NCBI GenBank assembly: GCA_018401885.1
Contig: JAGYKB010000004.1
Span: forward strand, 62,001-126,000
Direction: 5' to 3'
Source: Gammaproteobacteria bacterium
GTDB lineage: Bacteria > Pseudomonadota > Gammaproteobacteria > Pseudomonadales > Pseudohongiellaceae
Length of the DNA stretch: 64,000 nt
Notes under the pieces: generated by a model
Told to the model about the DNA's origin: nothing
Seen by the model: only the letters and a program-made list of their open reading frames with translations
The model's database searches: none
Made by a program: the position numbers and the translations under genes
Shown here: in pieces, positions 26,027 to 33,503 of the stretch
Numbering within the stretch: the first letter of the stretch is position 1
Layout: every line of letters begins with the position of its first letter

Positions 26027-27295
26027 GTGGCGGTCAATAAAAGCTTTACGAGCGAGGGGAATCCGATCGACTCTGAGATTCTGGGCAGCAGCAAGGCAAT
26101 TAAGTCGTTAAGAGCCCTAATACGGCAATGCGCTGATTCCAATGCGCCGGTGCTCATTAGAGGTGAGTCTGGCGTTGGTAAAGAACTTGTCTGCCGCGAG
26201 CTTCACAACCATTCGCCGCGCTATTCCCAGCGCCTGGTCGCTATTAACTGTGGTGCGATTCCTGCGCAGCTTCTCGAGAGCGAGCTTTTTGGTCATAAAA
26301 AAGGCGCATTCACCGGAGCATCTTGCGACCGCAAAGGTCGTTTCGAGCTGGCTAATAACGGCACGCTGTTTCTCGATGAAATCGGCGATATGCCCTTAGA
26401 CCTTCAGGTAAAGTTTTTACGCGTGCTCGAAGAGCGGCAGATCGAGCCGGTTGGCGCGAATAGTGCGATCGATATCGACGTGAGGGTCGTGGCTGCGACG
26501 CACCGCGACCTAACGCAGATGATAGAGGAGGGAAGTTTTCGCGAAGACCTCTACTACCGGCTCAATGTTATTCCCCTTAAAGTGCCGCGCCTTGCCGACC
26601 GGCGAGACGATGTTGCCGAGCTTGTCGATTTTTTCGCCGCTAAGTTCGCCGCGGGACGAAAGCCGGTAAGGCTTGGCCATATCAGCAGACACATAATGGA
26701 GGCCTATACTTGGCCGGGCAATGTGCGCGAGCTTTCCAACTTTGTGCAGCGACTTTCTGTGCTGTTCCCAGGCCAGCTTATCGACCTTGCTAAAATCCCC
26801 GAGGAGTTCATTCCGGGTGAGATGCTCGCCATTCTAGATGGCCTGAGCGAACAGCTTGGAGAATTTGAGCAAACTTCAGCAGAACCCGAAGCGGTAAGTG
26901 AAGAACTAGACGAGGCGGATGCACTAGCCTCGATCGGGCTGTCTGGATTCGATGACCTTGCTACAGTTTTAGAGAGTGCTCTTGGGGGTGAGTTTGAAAG
27001 TGCGCAAGACGGCGACACAGAGAGCGGGGAGGAGGATGGGCTCCAAGACGAAGACGCGGTAGGCACGACAAACTTTGAAAGCATAGTCAGGCTCTCGGAA
27101 AAAATGGATACGCTGCCAGCCGGCGGCGTGCCGACCAAAGACCTTCTCAATCGCTTGGAGGCTAACCTAATCCGCACGGCGCTGGCGCAGACCAGGGGCA
27201 ATGTCTCGCATGCTGCCGGGCTTCTGCAGCTTGGCCGCACCACCGTAATTCAAAAAATGGCGAAATACGAAATCAGCGCCGAGGAACTCGCCTAG
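26027..27295 (+). CDS. FleQ/FlrA-like sigma-54 activator lacking the N-terminal FleQ domain
   Basis: 422 residues from a GTG start. The AAA+ domain begins near residue 18: Walker A G-E-S-G-V-G-K-E (46-53), sigma-54 contact motif G-A-F-T-G-A (93-98), Walker B F-L-D-E-I-G-D (115-121), and R-E-D-L-Y-Y-R-L-N-V. A long acidic linker (about 285-355) precedes a Fis-type helix-turn-helix whose end (G-R-T-T-V-I-Q-K-M-A-K-Y) is the FleQ/FlrA type. FleQ normally has about 120-140 residues of atypical receiver in front; here there are only 17. By position and HTH type it should be the master activator of the sigma-54 flagellar promoters. Confidence 0.82.
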   Translation: MAVNKSFTSEGNPIDSEILGSSKAIKSLRALIRQCADSNAPVLIRGESGVGKELVCRELHNHSPRYSQRLVAINCGAIPAQLLESELFGHKKGAFTGASCDRKGRFELANNGTLFLDEIGDMPLDLQVKFLRVLEERQIEPVGANSAIDIDVRVVAATHRDLTQMIEEGSFREDLYYRLNVIPLKVPRLADRRDDVAELVDFFAAKFAAGRKPVRLGHISRHIMEAYTWPGNVRELSNFVQRLSVLFPGQLIDLAKIPEEFIPGEMLAILDGLSEQLGEFEQTSAEPEAVSEELDEADALASIGLSGFDDLATVLESALGGEFESAQDGDTESGEEDGLQDEDAVGTTNFESIVRLSEKMDTLPAGGVPTKDLLNRLEANLIRTALAQTRGNVSHAAGLLQLGRTTVIQKMAKYEISAEELA

Positions 27296-27344
27296 CCGCA
27301 TTGACGCGTTGACGCCAAGGTTAGAAGACCAGACTCGAAGATTA

Positions 27345-27404
27345 GAAGGCAAGAAGATTAAAACGCCAGAAGGCAGGAAGATTAAAAGGCTAGAAGGCTA
27401 GAAG
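27345..27404 (+). repeat. 24-nt tandem repeat (2.5 units) before the K+ channel gene
   Basis: GAAGGCAAGAAGATTAAAAC plus GCCA, then GAAGGCAGGAAGATTAAAAG plus GCTA, then a partial third unit. It fills the spacer between the FleQ-like gene and the channel gene. No hairpin with a T-run is seen, so no evident terminator. Confidence 0.7.
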
Positions 27405-27445
27405 AAGAATAGACTAGAGCACTGATAAACGAGCAGGGGAGTAAA

Positions 27446-28381
27446 ATGGCGTTAGAAAGCACCGCGCAGCCATCGCTTCGTGACAGAGCACTCAGGCTCT
27501 TAGAAAAAGGCCAGCCCGGTGACAAGGCAAGCCTCTACTTCGACTATTTTCTTTCTGGGCTTATCGTTGTCAACGTCCTTTGCATTTGCATCGAGTCTGT
27601 CCCCGAATTAGCCGTTAGCTATGGTGAGACCCTTTCGGCAATCGAAGTTTTTTCGATGGTAATCTTCTCTACCGAATACTGGGCGCGAGTTTGGGTAGCA
27701 GCTTCTAAGGTCGAGGACGGCGCAAGCGAATTCGCCAGGCGTCTACGTTATATCCTAAGCCCCAATGGCCTTGTCGACCTAATCGCCATTCTACCCAATT
27801 TACTCGAGTATGCGGGACTCGGCTTGGACCTTCGTTGGGTTCGCATACTCAGGCTATTGCGTCTGCTCAAAATCAGCCATTACACACCCGCCTTCACGAC
27901 ACTGTTTGACGTGCTGCGAGAAGAACGCTACCCCTTGAGCGCAACACTGTATTTGCTGCTGGTCGCTATGTTCTTCTCAAGCGCCGCCCTCTATGTCTTA
28001 GAGGGCGAGCTACAAGAGGGCTTTAGGTCGATTCCTGATGCGATGTGGTGGTCAATCATTACACTTACCACGGTCGGCTATGGCGACGTATCGCCTGTAA
28101 GCGCACTTGGCAAAGTGGTCGGGGCGTTAACCGCCATCATGGGTGTGATGACTGTTGCGATGATGACCGGTATCGTCGCCTCGTCGTTCGCGAATAAAAT
28201 GAATCTGAGAAAAGAAACCCTTCAGAATCAGATTATCGAGTCGTTGGAGGACGGGATTATCAGCGATAACGAACTAGATGAGATTAATCGCCTCGCTGGC
28301 GCCCTGGAGCTCTCAAAGGAAGAAGTAGACACACTCATTCGCTATGAGAAGCTCCGGCTCGGTAAGCAGCGCTTAAAATAG
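27446..28381 (+). CDS. Voltage-gated-type potassium channel (6 TM)
   Basis: 311 residues. The pore loop T-L-T-T-V-G-Y-G-D holds the K+ selectivity filter. An S4-like helix, L-R-W-V-R-I-L-R-L-L-R-L-L-K-I, carries five regularly spaced positive charges, so voltage sensing is plausible. S1-S3 precede it (S1 about 31-50, with acidic residues in S2/S3). The C-terminal cytoplasmic tail E-S-L-E-D-G-I-I-S-D-N-E-L-D-E-I is short and acidic. It lies inside the flagellar region, between a master activator and fliS, and is convergent with fliS (stops 2 nt apart). Any link to motility is inference; it may be chance cargo. Confidence 0.85.
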   Translation: MALESTAQPSLRDRALRLLEKGQPGDKASLYFDYFLSGLIVVNVLCICIESVPELAVSYGETLSAIEVFSMVIFSTEYWARVWVAASKVEDGASEFARRLRYILSPNGLVDLIAILPNLLEYAGLGLDLRWVRILRLLRLLKISHYTPAFTTLFDVLREERYPLSATLYLLLVAMFFSSAALYVLEGELQEGFRSIPDAMWWSIITLTTVGYGDVSPVSALGKVVGALTAIMGVMTVAMMTGIVASSFANKMNLRKETLQNQIIESLEDGIISDNELDEINRLAGALELSKEEVDTLIRYEKLRLGKQRLK

Positions 28382-28382
28382 T

Positions 28383-28787
28383 CTACTGGACTAGTGACGG
28401 CCCTTTAACCGGCATCACATTCCACGCGTCACGAATCTGCACCATAAGTTCGTGCACTTCTTGAAAGACAGCATCGTCTTCCCGAGCATGCCCTTCGGTT
28501 AACCTTCGTGTGCAGTAGTCATAGAGCGAATCAAGATTACGAGCAAGCTCACCGCCTTGTTCAAAGTCTAGTGTTTGACGAAGGCCGAACAAAATCTTCT
28601 GCGCACGGGTAACGCAATTGGCGCGCTCCATTCGGTCTTCGCGCTCTAGTGCGTTGCGTGCCGCTGCAACGCGGTCTGTAAGACCTTGAAAGAGCAACTT
28701 GACGAGCTCGTGAGAGTCGGCAGTGTCGGCTTTGGTCTGCGACACGCTTCCGTAGCTAAATAGTGCTCTCTTCGCAAATGCATTCAT
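28383..28787 (-). CDS. fliS: FliS, flagellin export chaperone
   Basis: 134 residues. It contains the FliS pattern Y-G-S-V-S-Q-T-K, S-H-E-L-V-K-L-L-F-Q-G-L, K-I-L-F-G-L-R-Q-T-L-D-F-E-Q-G-G-E-L-A-R-N-L-D-S-L-Y-D-Y. FliS wraps the flagellin C-terminus in the cytosol. ATG 28787 was chosen because AAGGAGGTCAG lies 5 nt upstream; the longer frame from 28820 would run over this site. It is divergent from the flagellin block and has its own sigma-28 promoter. It is separated from fliD by 11.6 kb, unlike the usual fliDS pair. Confidence 0.88.
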   Translation of the reverse strand: MNAFAKRALFSYGSVSQTKADTADSHELVKLLFQGLTDRVAAARNALEREDRMERANCVTRAQKILFGLRQTLDFEQGGELARNLDSLYDYCTRRLTEGHAREDDAVFQEVHELMVQIRDAWNVMPVKGPSLVQ

Positions 28788-28817
28788 GGATCTGACCTCC
28801 TTAATGATTTGCTTCTC

Positions 28818-28844
28818 CAATCGGATGAGGCGCGGCGGACTTTA
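28818..28844 (-). promoter_or_regulatory. Sigma-28 promoter of fliS
   Basis: Minus strand: TAAAGTCC, 11 nt, TCCGATTG. Predicted start of transcription near 28810, giving a leader of about 23 nt that is mostly the ribosome-binding site. This matters for the antisense pairing discussed in the findings. Confidence 0.82.
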
Positions 28845-29129
28845 ATAAGAAAGGTTAATTAGTTTTATTAATCCATCCGACGCCGGCTTTTTTTAGACCG
28901 ACCTTCTTCTTAGTTATCCGTAACGCTGCGGTAACGTCTCCATTAATTTTTCTATTACCAAAACTACTTAGCCGTTCTCGTTCTTACCTCTTTATAGCAA
29001 TGCAAAGAAACGGCAACACCGATTCAATGAGATTGAGCTTAGCTAAGTTCTAACGCTCTCTGGCTGCTAGCCAGGACGCTCTTTTTTAGCCGGAATTATT
29101 AGTGCAATAAATTTTTTTTCATTTTTTTT

Positions 29130-29156
29130 TAAAGTCAAGACACGCACTGTCGATTG
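29130..29156 (+). promoter_or_regulatory. Sigma-28 promoter of the flagellin at 29.3 kb
   Basis: TAAAGTCA, 11 nt, GTCGATTG, followed by GCCC as at flgM. Predicted leader of about 135 nt with two short inverted repeats (ACCGGTTAT/AACCGG-type boxes near 29180-29225). In the 480-bp spacer from fliS there is also a small stem CTGGC-N5-GCCAG (29060-29074) followed by TTTTTT. Otherwise the spacer is AT-rich with no gene. Confidence 0.85.
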
Positions 29157-29299
29157 GCCCTTCGTGTTTGAGTGAAAGCAAAAACCGGTTATCAAAACCA
29201 CACTTTAAGAGTGAGACAACCGGAAACTCACAAGCGATTTAGAGAACGGTTTTAAACCGCAAACTAAATCAAAACTAATAACTCAATGAGGTCAGAATC

Positions 29300-30693
29300 A
29301 TGAGCGTTATAAATACCAACATCTCGGCGACAATTGCGACAAACGCAATGGCTCGCAACGAACGTCAAATGTCGACAGCCATGGAGAGACTCTCTACTGG
29401 CCTACGAATCAACTCAGCGAAAGACGACGCAGCCGGCCTGGCAATTTCATCTCGCATGAAAGCAGTCGTAAGCGGTTTAACGATGGCATCGAAGAACGCG
29501 AACGACGCAATCTCGATGTTGGAAGTAGCCGAGGGCGCGACACTCGAAATCAGCAACATGCTAATTCGTATGCGTGAGCTTGCCGTGCAGTCAGCGTCGG
29601 GCACTTACTCCGATTCAGACCGCGATGCACTTGACCTAGAGTTTGGTGCGCTTATGACTGAGATGGATCGTATCGCCAGGAATACAACATGGAACACCAT
29701 GTCGTGGTCTGCCAAAAACATAAATAATGCAACTATGACCAAATCAGTTCTGACATTCAGCTTGCGCCGATGCCTGGCAGAAGATAACCCGAACAAGGCG
29801 TGGGTTCCTTCGGTTGCGGCTGATATGCAGGTCGGAATGCTGGATGGGCATGACATGAGGTGCCGCGCGCTGAAGCAAAGTCCACGCGCAGCTGAAGCAG
29901 ATGCTTTGATTCGCGGAATGCTACTGAAAAGACGGCGATAACTTTCGCTGCATTAGCCAATACCCAACCGTAATCATTGATGGACTTACGTTGACTGCGG
30001 CGGCTGATGGTATGACTGCCCAAGAAGTAGCAGAGGCGTTTTCGGGCATAGATAAAACTACCACTTCATCCGCGATTTGCAATAACCAGCTGCTTGATTT
30101 TTGCACTTTGCATCGCACACAGCGTATCTTCACGACGACGCACTTCCTTACCAACGAATTTCAGCTACGAGCGTTTTTTCTTCTCCTGTACATATCGTCT
30201 GGTCACAGTAACATTTACAAGCTCGAGACTTTTAATGACGTAGGTAACCTCAGGAAGTACCACTACTGTTACAGGGCCTAACGCGATAACTCCAGATACC
30301 GCTGGATCTGCCGGAACAGCGCCTGTGGCAAACGAATCAGCCTTCGGTGACGCAGTTCTCTACTGGAACAAAAACGGTACCCCAACGGCGATCAATATCG
30401 ACACGGTAGCTAACTCAGAGTTCGCCATCGACCAGCTCGACAAGGCAATCCTCGGTGTTGCAACTGAGCGTGCTAAATACGGTGCATTTATGAGTCGTCT
30501 CGAGCACAGCTCTGATAACTTGTTGAATGTTGCGCAGAACACCGACCAGTCACGTAGTCGCATCGAAGACGCTGACTATGCAGTCGAAACGTCTGAGCTC
30601 GCACGCACGCAGATTATCTCGCAGGCGAGTACTGCAATGCTTGCACAGGCGAACCAGTCTAAGCAGTCGGTTCTCACATTGCTCCAAGGCTAA
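29300..30693 (+). pseudogene. Flagellin gene broken by several frameshifts
   Basis: The N-terminus is intact for about 134 residues ([45 protein letters not shown]). Frameshifts follow; for example D-I-Q-L-A-P continues one frame over near 29755, and the first frame stops at 29941. The central domain is shredded (A-A-A-D-G-M-T-A-Q-E-V near 29997). From 30325 the C-terminal D1/D0 is again intact and open (N-E-S-A-F-G-D-A-V-L-Y-W through L-L-Q-G). The ends are close to the intact flagellin at 31.8 kb. It keeps a good promoter and GAGGTCAG ribosome-binding site, so the N-terminal 213-residue product could still be made. Confidence 0.85.
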
Positions 30694-30742
30694 TAAAAGT
30701 TAGAACGTAAAATCAGGCGGCTTAAATACCCGGCCGTCTGAT

Positions 30743-30766
30743 TCAGGCCCCCTTGGGCCCTGATTT
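30743..30766 (+). terminator. Rho-independent terminator after the broken flagellin
   Basis: TCAGGCCCCC, TT, GGGCCCTGA followed by TTTT: a 9-bp GC-rich stem with one mismatch, 50 nt after the stop codon. A second weaker pairing (AATCAGGCGGC with GGCCGTCTGATT) overlaps on its 5' side. Confidence 0.75.
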
Positions 30767-30849
30767 TAGAGAAAAGCAACAGGTAGCTGGTTGAAATAAT
30801 GAAAACCGGAAACCAATCGAAGCACTGTAATCGCAAAAGGAACGTTAAA

Positions 30850-31254
30850 GTGAGCAGCAATAACTCTAACAACTCTGTCATCACTTGCGCGAGCGCAATA
30901 GCACTCAATTTGCGCCAGAGAATGCAATTAGTGACAAGAATTTCCTTTGCGACTTCAAACAACTCAACAAGCAATTCTGCAGCCCGACTATCCGTATTAA
31001 AGAATCGGCTGCACAAATCCATCCTACTCTTCGGTCGCGATAACAAGACTGACACAGTTTTGGCGACTAAGTGCTCTCGTAAGTCCAACTCTGACTCAGA
31101 GCTAACCAAGGCGAAGGGAGAGCGGACGCGCGCTAAATTCAAACTACATGAGTATGTCAATAAGGCATTTCAGCTTGCGCGCGTAGGAATAATTTCACTA
31201 ACAAGGAGCGCTACGTTGGCAACTGCCAATCAGGTGAGACAGGGTGTCATTTAA
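30850..31254 (+). CDS. Very small diverged flagellin-like protein
   Basis: 134 residues from GTG 30850, preceded by AAAAGGAA at 8-nt spacing. It aligns without gaps to the flagellin ends. Over residues 1-49, 16 positions equal the flagellin at 29.3 kb (S2, N5, N7, S9, A16, A18, N20, R22, Q23, R30, S32, N38, S39, A44, A45, L47). The last 27 residues match the C-terminal D0 helix at 14 positions (L-A-R, I-I-S, A-N-Q and others). There is no room for a central domain. The gene ends where flagellin would have about 4-6 more residues. It could be a reduced flagellin or minor filament component, or a decayed copy that happens to stay open. It is basic and has several Cys, unlike filament flagellins. 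Confidence 0.5.
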   Translation: MSSNNSNNSVITCASAIALNLRQRMQLVTRISFATSNNSTSNSAARLSVLKNRLHKSILLFGRDNKTDTVLATKCSRKSNSDSELTKAKGERTRAKFKLHEYVNKAFQLARVGIISLTRSATLATANQVRQGVI

Positions 31255-31351
31255 TCGCGTGAAAAGAGAAGCGACAAGATACCAAAAGCCAAAGTTGTAG
31301 CGAAACTATCAAGTGAGACCACTGGCAGTGAAGACGCCTGACAGTGAAAGA

Positions 31352-31415
31352 ATTTGGCCCGAGGCAGAAGGGGCAAGACCCCTGACCTCCTTACCCCGGT
31401 TGCCTCGGGCCAAAT
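31352..31415 (+). promoter_or_regulatory. Long hairpin, copy 1, with anti-SD-like loop
   Basis: Perfect 15-bp stem ATTTGGCCCGAGGCA (31352-31366) with its complement (31401-31415) around a 34-nt loop. The loop has GGGGC, AAG, ACCCCTGACCTCCT, TACCCC. CTGACCTCCTTA is the exact complement of the fliS ribosome-binding region and contains ACCTCCTTA, the 3' end of 16S rRNA. It lies 97 nt after the small flagellin-like gene and is followed at some distance by TTTTTTT, so it may also terminate. Confidence 0.75.
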
Positions 31416-31586
31416 ATTTGCCGGGGTGTTTTTTTAGAAAGGCTGAGTACTACGATGCCTGAAAAAAGAGGTTGGGGAAGAGTGAGTGACGGAAGTTGCC
31501 ACATAAATTAAACGACTAATGCGAGTTGGGCACACAGGCTGCCGACCAAGAATTTCGCTAGGCGGGATGATCCGCTCAGCAACCGA

Positions 31587-31648
31587 ATTTGGCCCGAGGC
31601 ACAGGGGTAAGACCCCTGACCTCCTTACCCTTAAGTCTCGGGCCAAAT
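31587..31648 (+). promoter_or_regulatory. Long hairpin, copy 2, next to the fliC promoter
   Basis: Outer stem ATTTGGCCCGAG (31587-31598) pairs with 31637-31648 (12 bp). An inner stem GGGTAAG (31605-31611) pairs with CTTACCC (31624-31630), closing the 12-nt loop ACCCCTGACCTC. No T-run follows. Its 3' arm overlaps the -35 of the proposed fliC promoter. The remaining sequence of the 525-bp spacer (31255-31779) shows no gene. Confidence 0.75.
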
Positions 31649-31671
31649 ACTTACTGATCGTTATGCGATAA
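31644..31671 (+). promoter_or_regulatory. Possible sigma-28 promoter of fliC
   Basis: CAAA, 16 nt, TGCGATAA. The -10 ends CGATAA as in the E. coli consensus, but the -35 lacks the GTC extension of the other sigma-28 promoters here and the spacer is one base longer. It is the best candidate in the spacer; the leader would be about 100 nt. Confidence 0.5.
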
Positions 31672-31779
31672 GTAGGCAAAAAATTGGGTAGAGGACAGGA
31701 CAGGGGGGATGAACGGGGCGACGAAATAATAGGTGCGTCTACCCATTCACAATTTTTACTAAATAAAGAGGTCTTTCCT

Positions 31780-33141
31780 ATGAGTGTTATTAATACAAAT
31801 ATTTCTGCGACTATCGCGACCAATGCATTAATAAGAAACGAACGATCAATGAGTACCGCCATGGAGCGGCTGTCGACTGGCATGAGAATTAACTCGGCCA
31901 AAGACGATGCTGCAGGCCTAGCGATCGCTTCCCGGATGGGCGCGATGGTGAGCGGGCTAGAAATGGCATCTAAAAATGCAAACGACGCTATCTCGATGCT
32001 GGAGGTTGCTGAAGGTGCGACGCTTGAAATTAGCAATATGCTAATTCGTATGCGCGAGCTAGCCGTGCAGTCGGCGTCTGGTACTTATTCAGACACAGAT
32101 CGCGATGCGCTTGATCTAGAATTCGGTGCGCTGATGAGCGAAATTGATCGTATAGCCAAGAATACGACCTGGAACACTATGTCGATTCTAAATGGCGGTA
32201 ACGATGCCAATAATGCTACAACGACTAAGACCGAGCTTAATATCCAGCTTGGACCAAACGCGTCGCAAACGATGGCGCTCGAGTTTAAGGCCTGGGTTCC
32301 TTCGATTGCCGTTGATATGCAGGCGCTAAATGCTGATGGCTACAACCACGTCGATGGTAAGTCTGCCTTTAGTCAAAAGGCAGATGGAATTGATGCGCGC
32401 ATCTCCGGAGTATCGGGGGCTACTACTGAAAGCTCAACTGTGACTTTTGGTGCCCTGAGTGCAAATGAACAAGTAACGGTTGGTGGACTGACGCTTACGG
32501 TGAACGCCGGATATTCTCTAACTGGTACAGAGGTTGCGGGAGCATTTAAAAATTTAGATGCGGGGGATGGAGGAGCGGCAGATAGTGTTAGTCCTGCACG
32601 CTATACATTTGGAGGCACACTGGACGCTAATTTCGACTCTGCTACCACTAATACTGCAAATACGCTTGTATTCACAGCAATAACAGCGAAAGCAAATACA
32701 AATATCGACGATTTGCAAATCACTGGCAAAGCTTCCCAAGTCATCACCCAAGGCTCTGCTGCTGCAGTGACCGAGGCTAAGAATGAATCCGCCTTCGGCG
32801 ACGCAGTCCTCTATTGGAACAATGGAGGGACACCCGAGGCTATCAATATCGCAACGGTAGGCAATTCCGAATTCGCCATCGATCAGCTGGATAAGGCAAT
32901 CCTAGGCATGGCAACTGAGCGCGCAAAATACGGCGCCTACATGAGCCGCTTAGAACACAGCTCCGACAACCTACTGAACGTTGCACAAAACACCGATCAA
33001 TCACGTAGCCGCATCGAAGACGCTGACTACGCGATAGAAACATCGGAACTGGCTCGCACGCAGATTATCTCGCAGGCGGCGACGGCGATGCTTGCCCAAG
33101 CCAACCAGGCGAAGCAGGGCGTGCTGCAACTGCTCCAATAG
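31780..33141 (+). CDS. fliC: Flagellin, intact copy
   Basis: 453 residues. ATG 31780 follows AAAGAGGT. N-terminal D0/D1 is complete ([40 protein letters not shown]). The central part (about 140-325) holds a G-G-L-T-L-T-V-N-A-G-Y repeat-type domain. The C-terminal D1/D0 is complete (A-F-G-D-A-V-L-Y-W-N, S-R-S-R-I-E-D-A-D-Y, Q-I-I-S-Q-A-A-T-A-M-L-A-Q-A-N-Q). It is the only complete flagellin in the window, hence the likely filament subunit. It is flanked by hairpins of one family on both sides. FliS, FliD and FliK are encoded in the same region. Confidence 0.95.
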   Translation: MSVINTNISATIATNALIRNERSMSTAMERLSTGMRINSAKDDAAGLAIASRMGAMVSGLEMASKNANDAISMLEVAEGATLEISNMLIRMRELAVQSASGTYSDTDRDALDLEFGALMSEIDRIAKNTTWNTMSILNGGNDANNATTTKTELNIQLGPNASQTMALEFKAWVPSIAVDMQALNADGYNHVDGKSAFSQKADGIDARISGVSGATTESSTVTFGALSANEQVTVGGLTLTVNAGYSLTGTEVAGAFKNLDAGDGGAADSVSPARYTFGGTLDANFDSATTNTANTLVFTAITAKANTNIDDLQITGKASQVITQGSAAAVTEAKNESAFGDAVLYWNNGGTPEAINIATVGNSEFAIDQLDKAILGMATERAKYGAYMSRLEHSSDNLLNVAQNTDQSRSRIEDADYAIETSELARTQIISQAATAMLAQANQAKQGVLQLLQ

Positions 33142-33223
33142 AGTAGTTAGTTGAAGGCGCGCGAGTCGCGCCTACTGAATTCGCTTGTGCCCGATCTCTG
33201 GCGAAGAGGCACAAGCAATCCTG

Positions 33224-33295
33224 ATTTGACCCAAGGCGGGCGGGGTGGGACCCCTGACCTCCTCATTCCGAGCGCCTTGGGTCAAATATTTTTCT
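33224..33295 (+). terminator. Long hairpin, copy 3, probable fliC terminator with anti-SD-like loop
   Basis: Perfect 15-bp stem ATTTGACCCAAGGCG (33224-33238) with 33273-33287 around a 34-nt loop carrying ACCCCTGACCTCCT. It is followed at once by ATTTTTCTT, and lies 83 nt after the fliC stop. Stem bases differ from copies 1 and 2 at two pairs but pairing is kept (GGCCCGAGG to GACCCAAGG with matching changes on the other arm), so the RNA structure is under selection or was recently copied and co-evolved. Confidence 0.8.
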
Positions 33296-33439
33296 TCAAA
33301 AAAAGCGGCAAAAGTGTCGCTGTCACGAATCCAACACCCCCTGCCGCTTTACTCATGCGCTCGCATAGAATCGTCTAAAAACCTTGTCATAATCCTTACA
33401 CTCCACCCTAACTCTCTATTTTTATTACTTTTATATTTC

Positions 33440-33455
33440 TGGCACGGTGATTGCT
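33440..33455 (+). promoter_or_regulatory. Sigma-54 promoter of the flrC-like gene
   Basis: TGGCACG, GTGA, TTGCT: a perfect match to the RpoN consensus. Predicted start of transcription near 33467, 37 nt before the ATG. It fits activation by the FleQ-like protein at 26 kb. The rest of the 362-bp spacer after fliC shows only the copy 3 hairpin. Confidence 0.9.
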
Positions 33456-33503
33456 AAAGCTTAACGGTACTGAACGTAAATCCGGCAAAGTGGCAACCAC
33501 ATC

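Noticed and set aside
30690..31160. 156-codon minus-strand ORF opposite the small flagellin-like gene
   Set aside because: Leu-rich mirror of the plus frame with no ribosome-binding site or family; the plus strand has flagellin similarity and a good ribosome-binding site.
31352..33295. CRISPR-like array
   Set aside because: Three palindromic copies with irregular distances (about 170 and 1575 nt) and no spacers or cas genes; they are hairpins, not CRISPR repeats.
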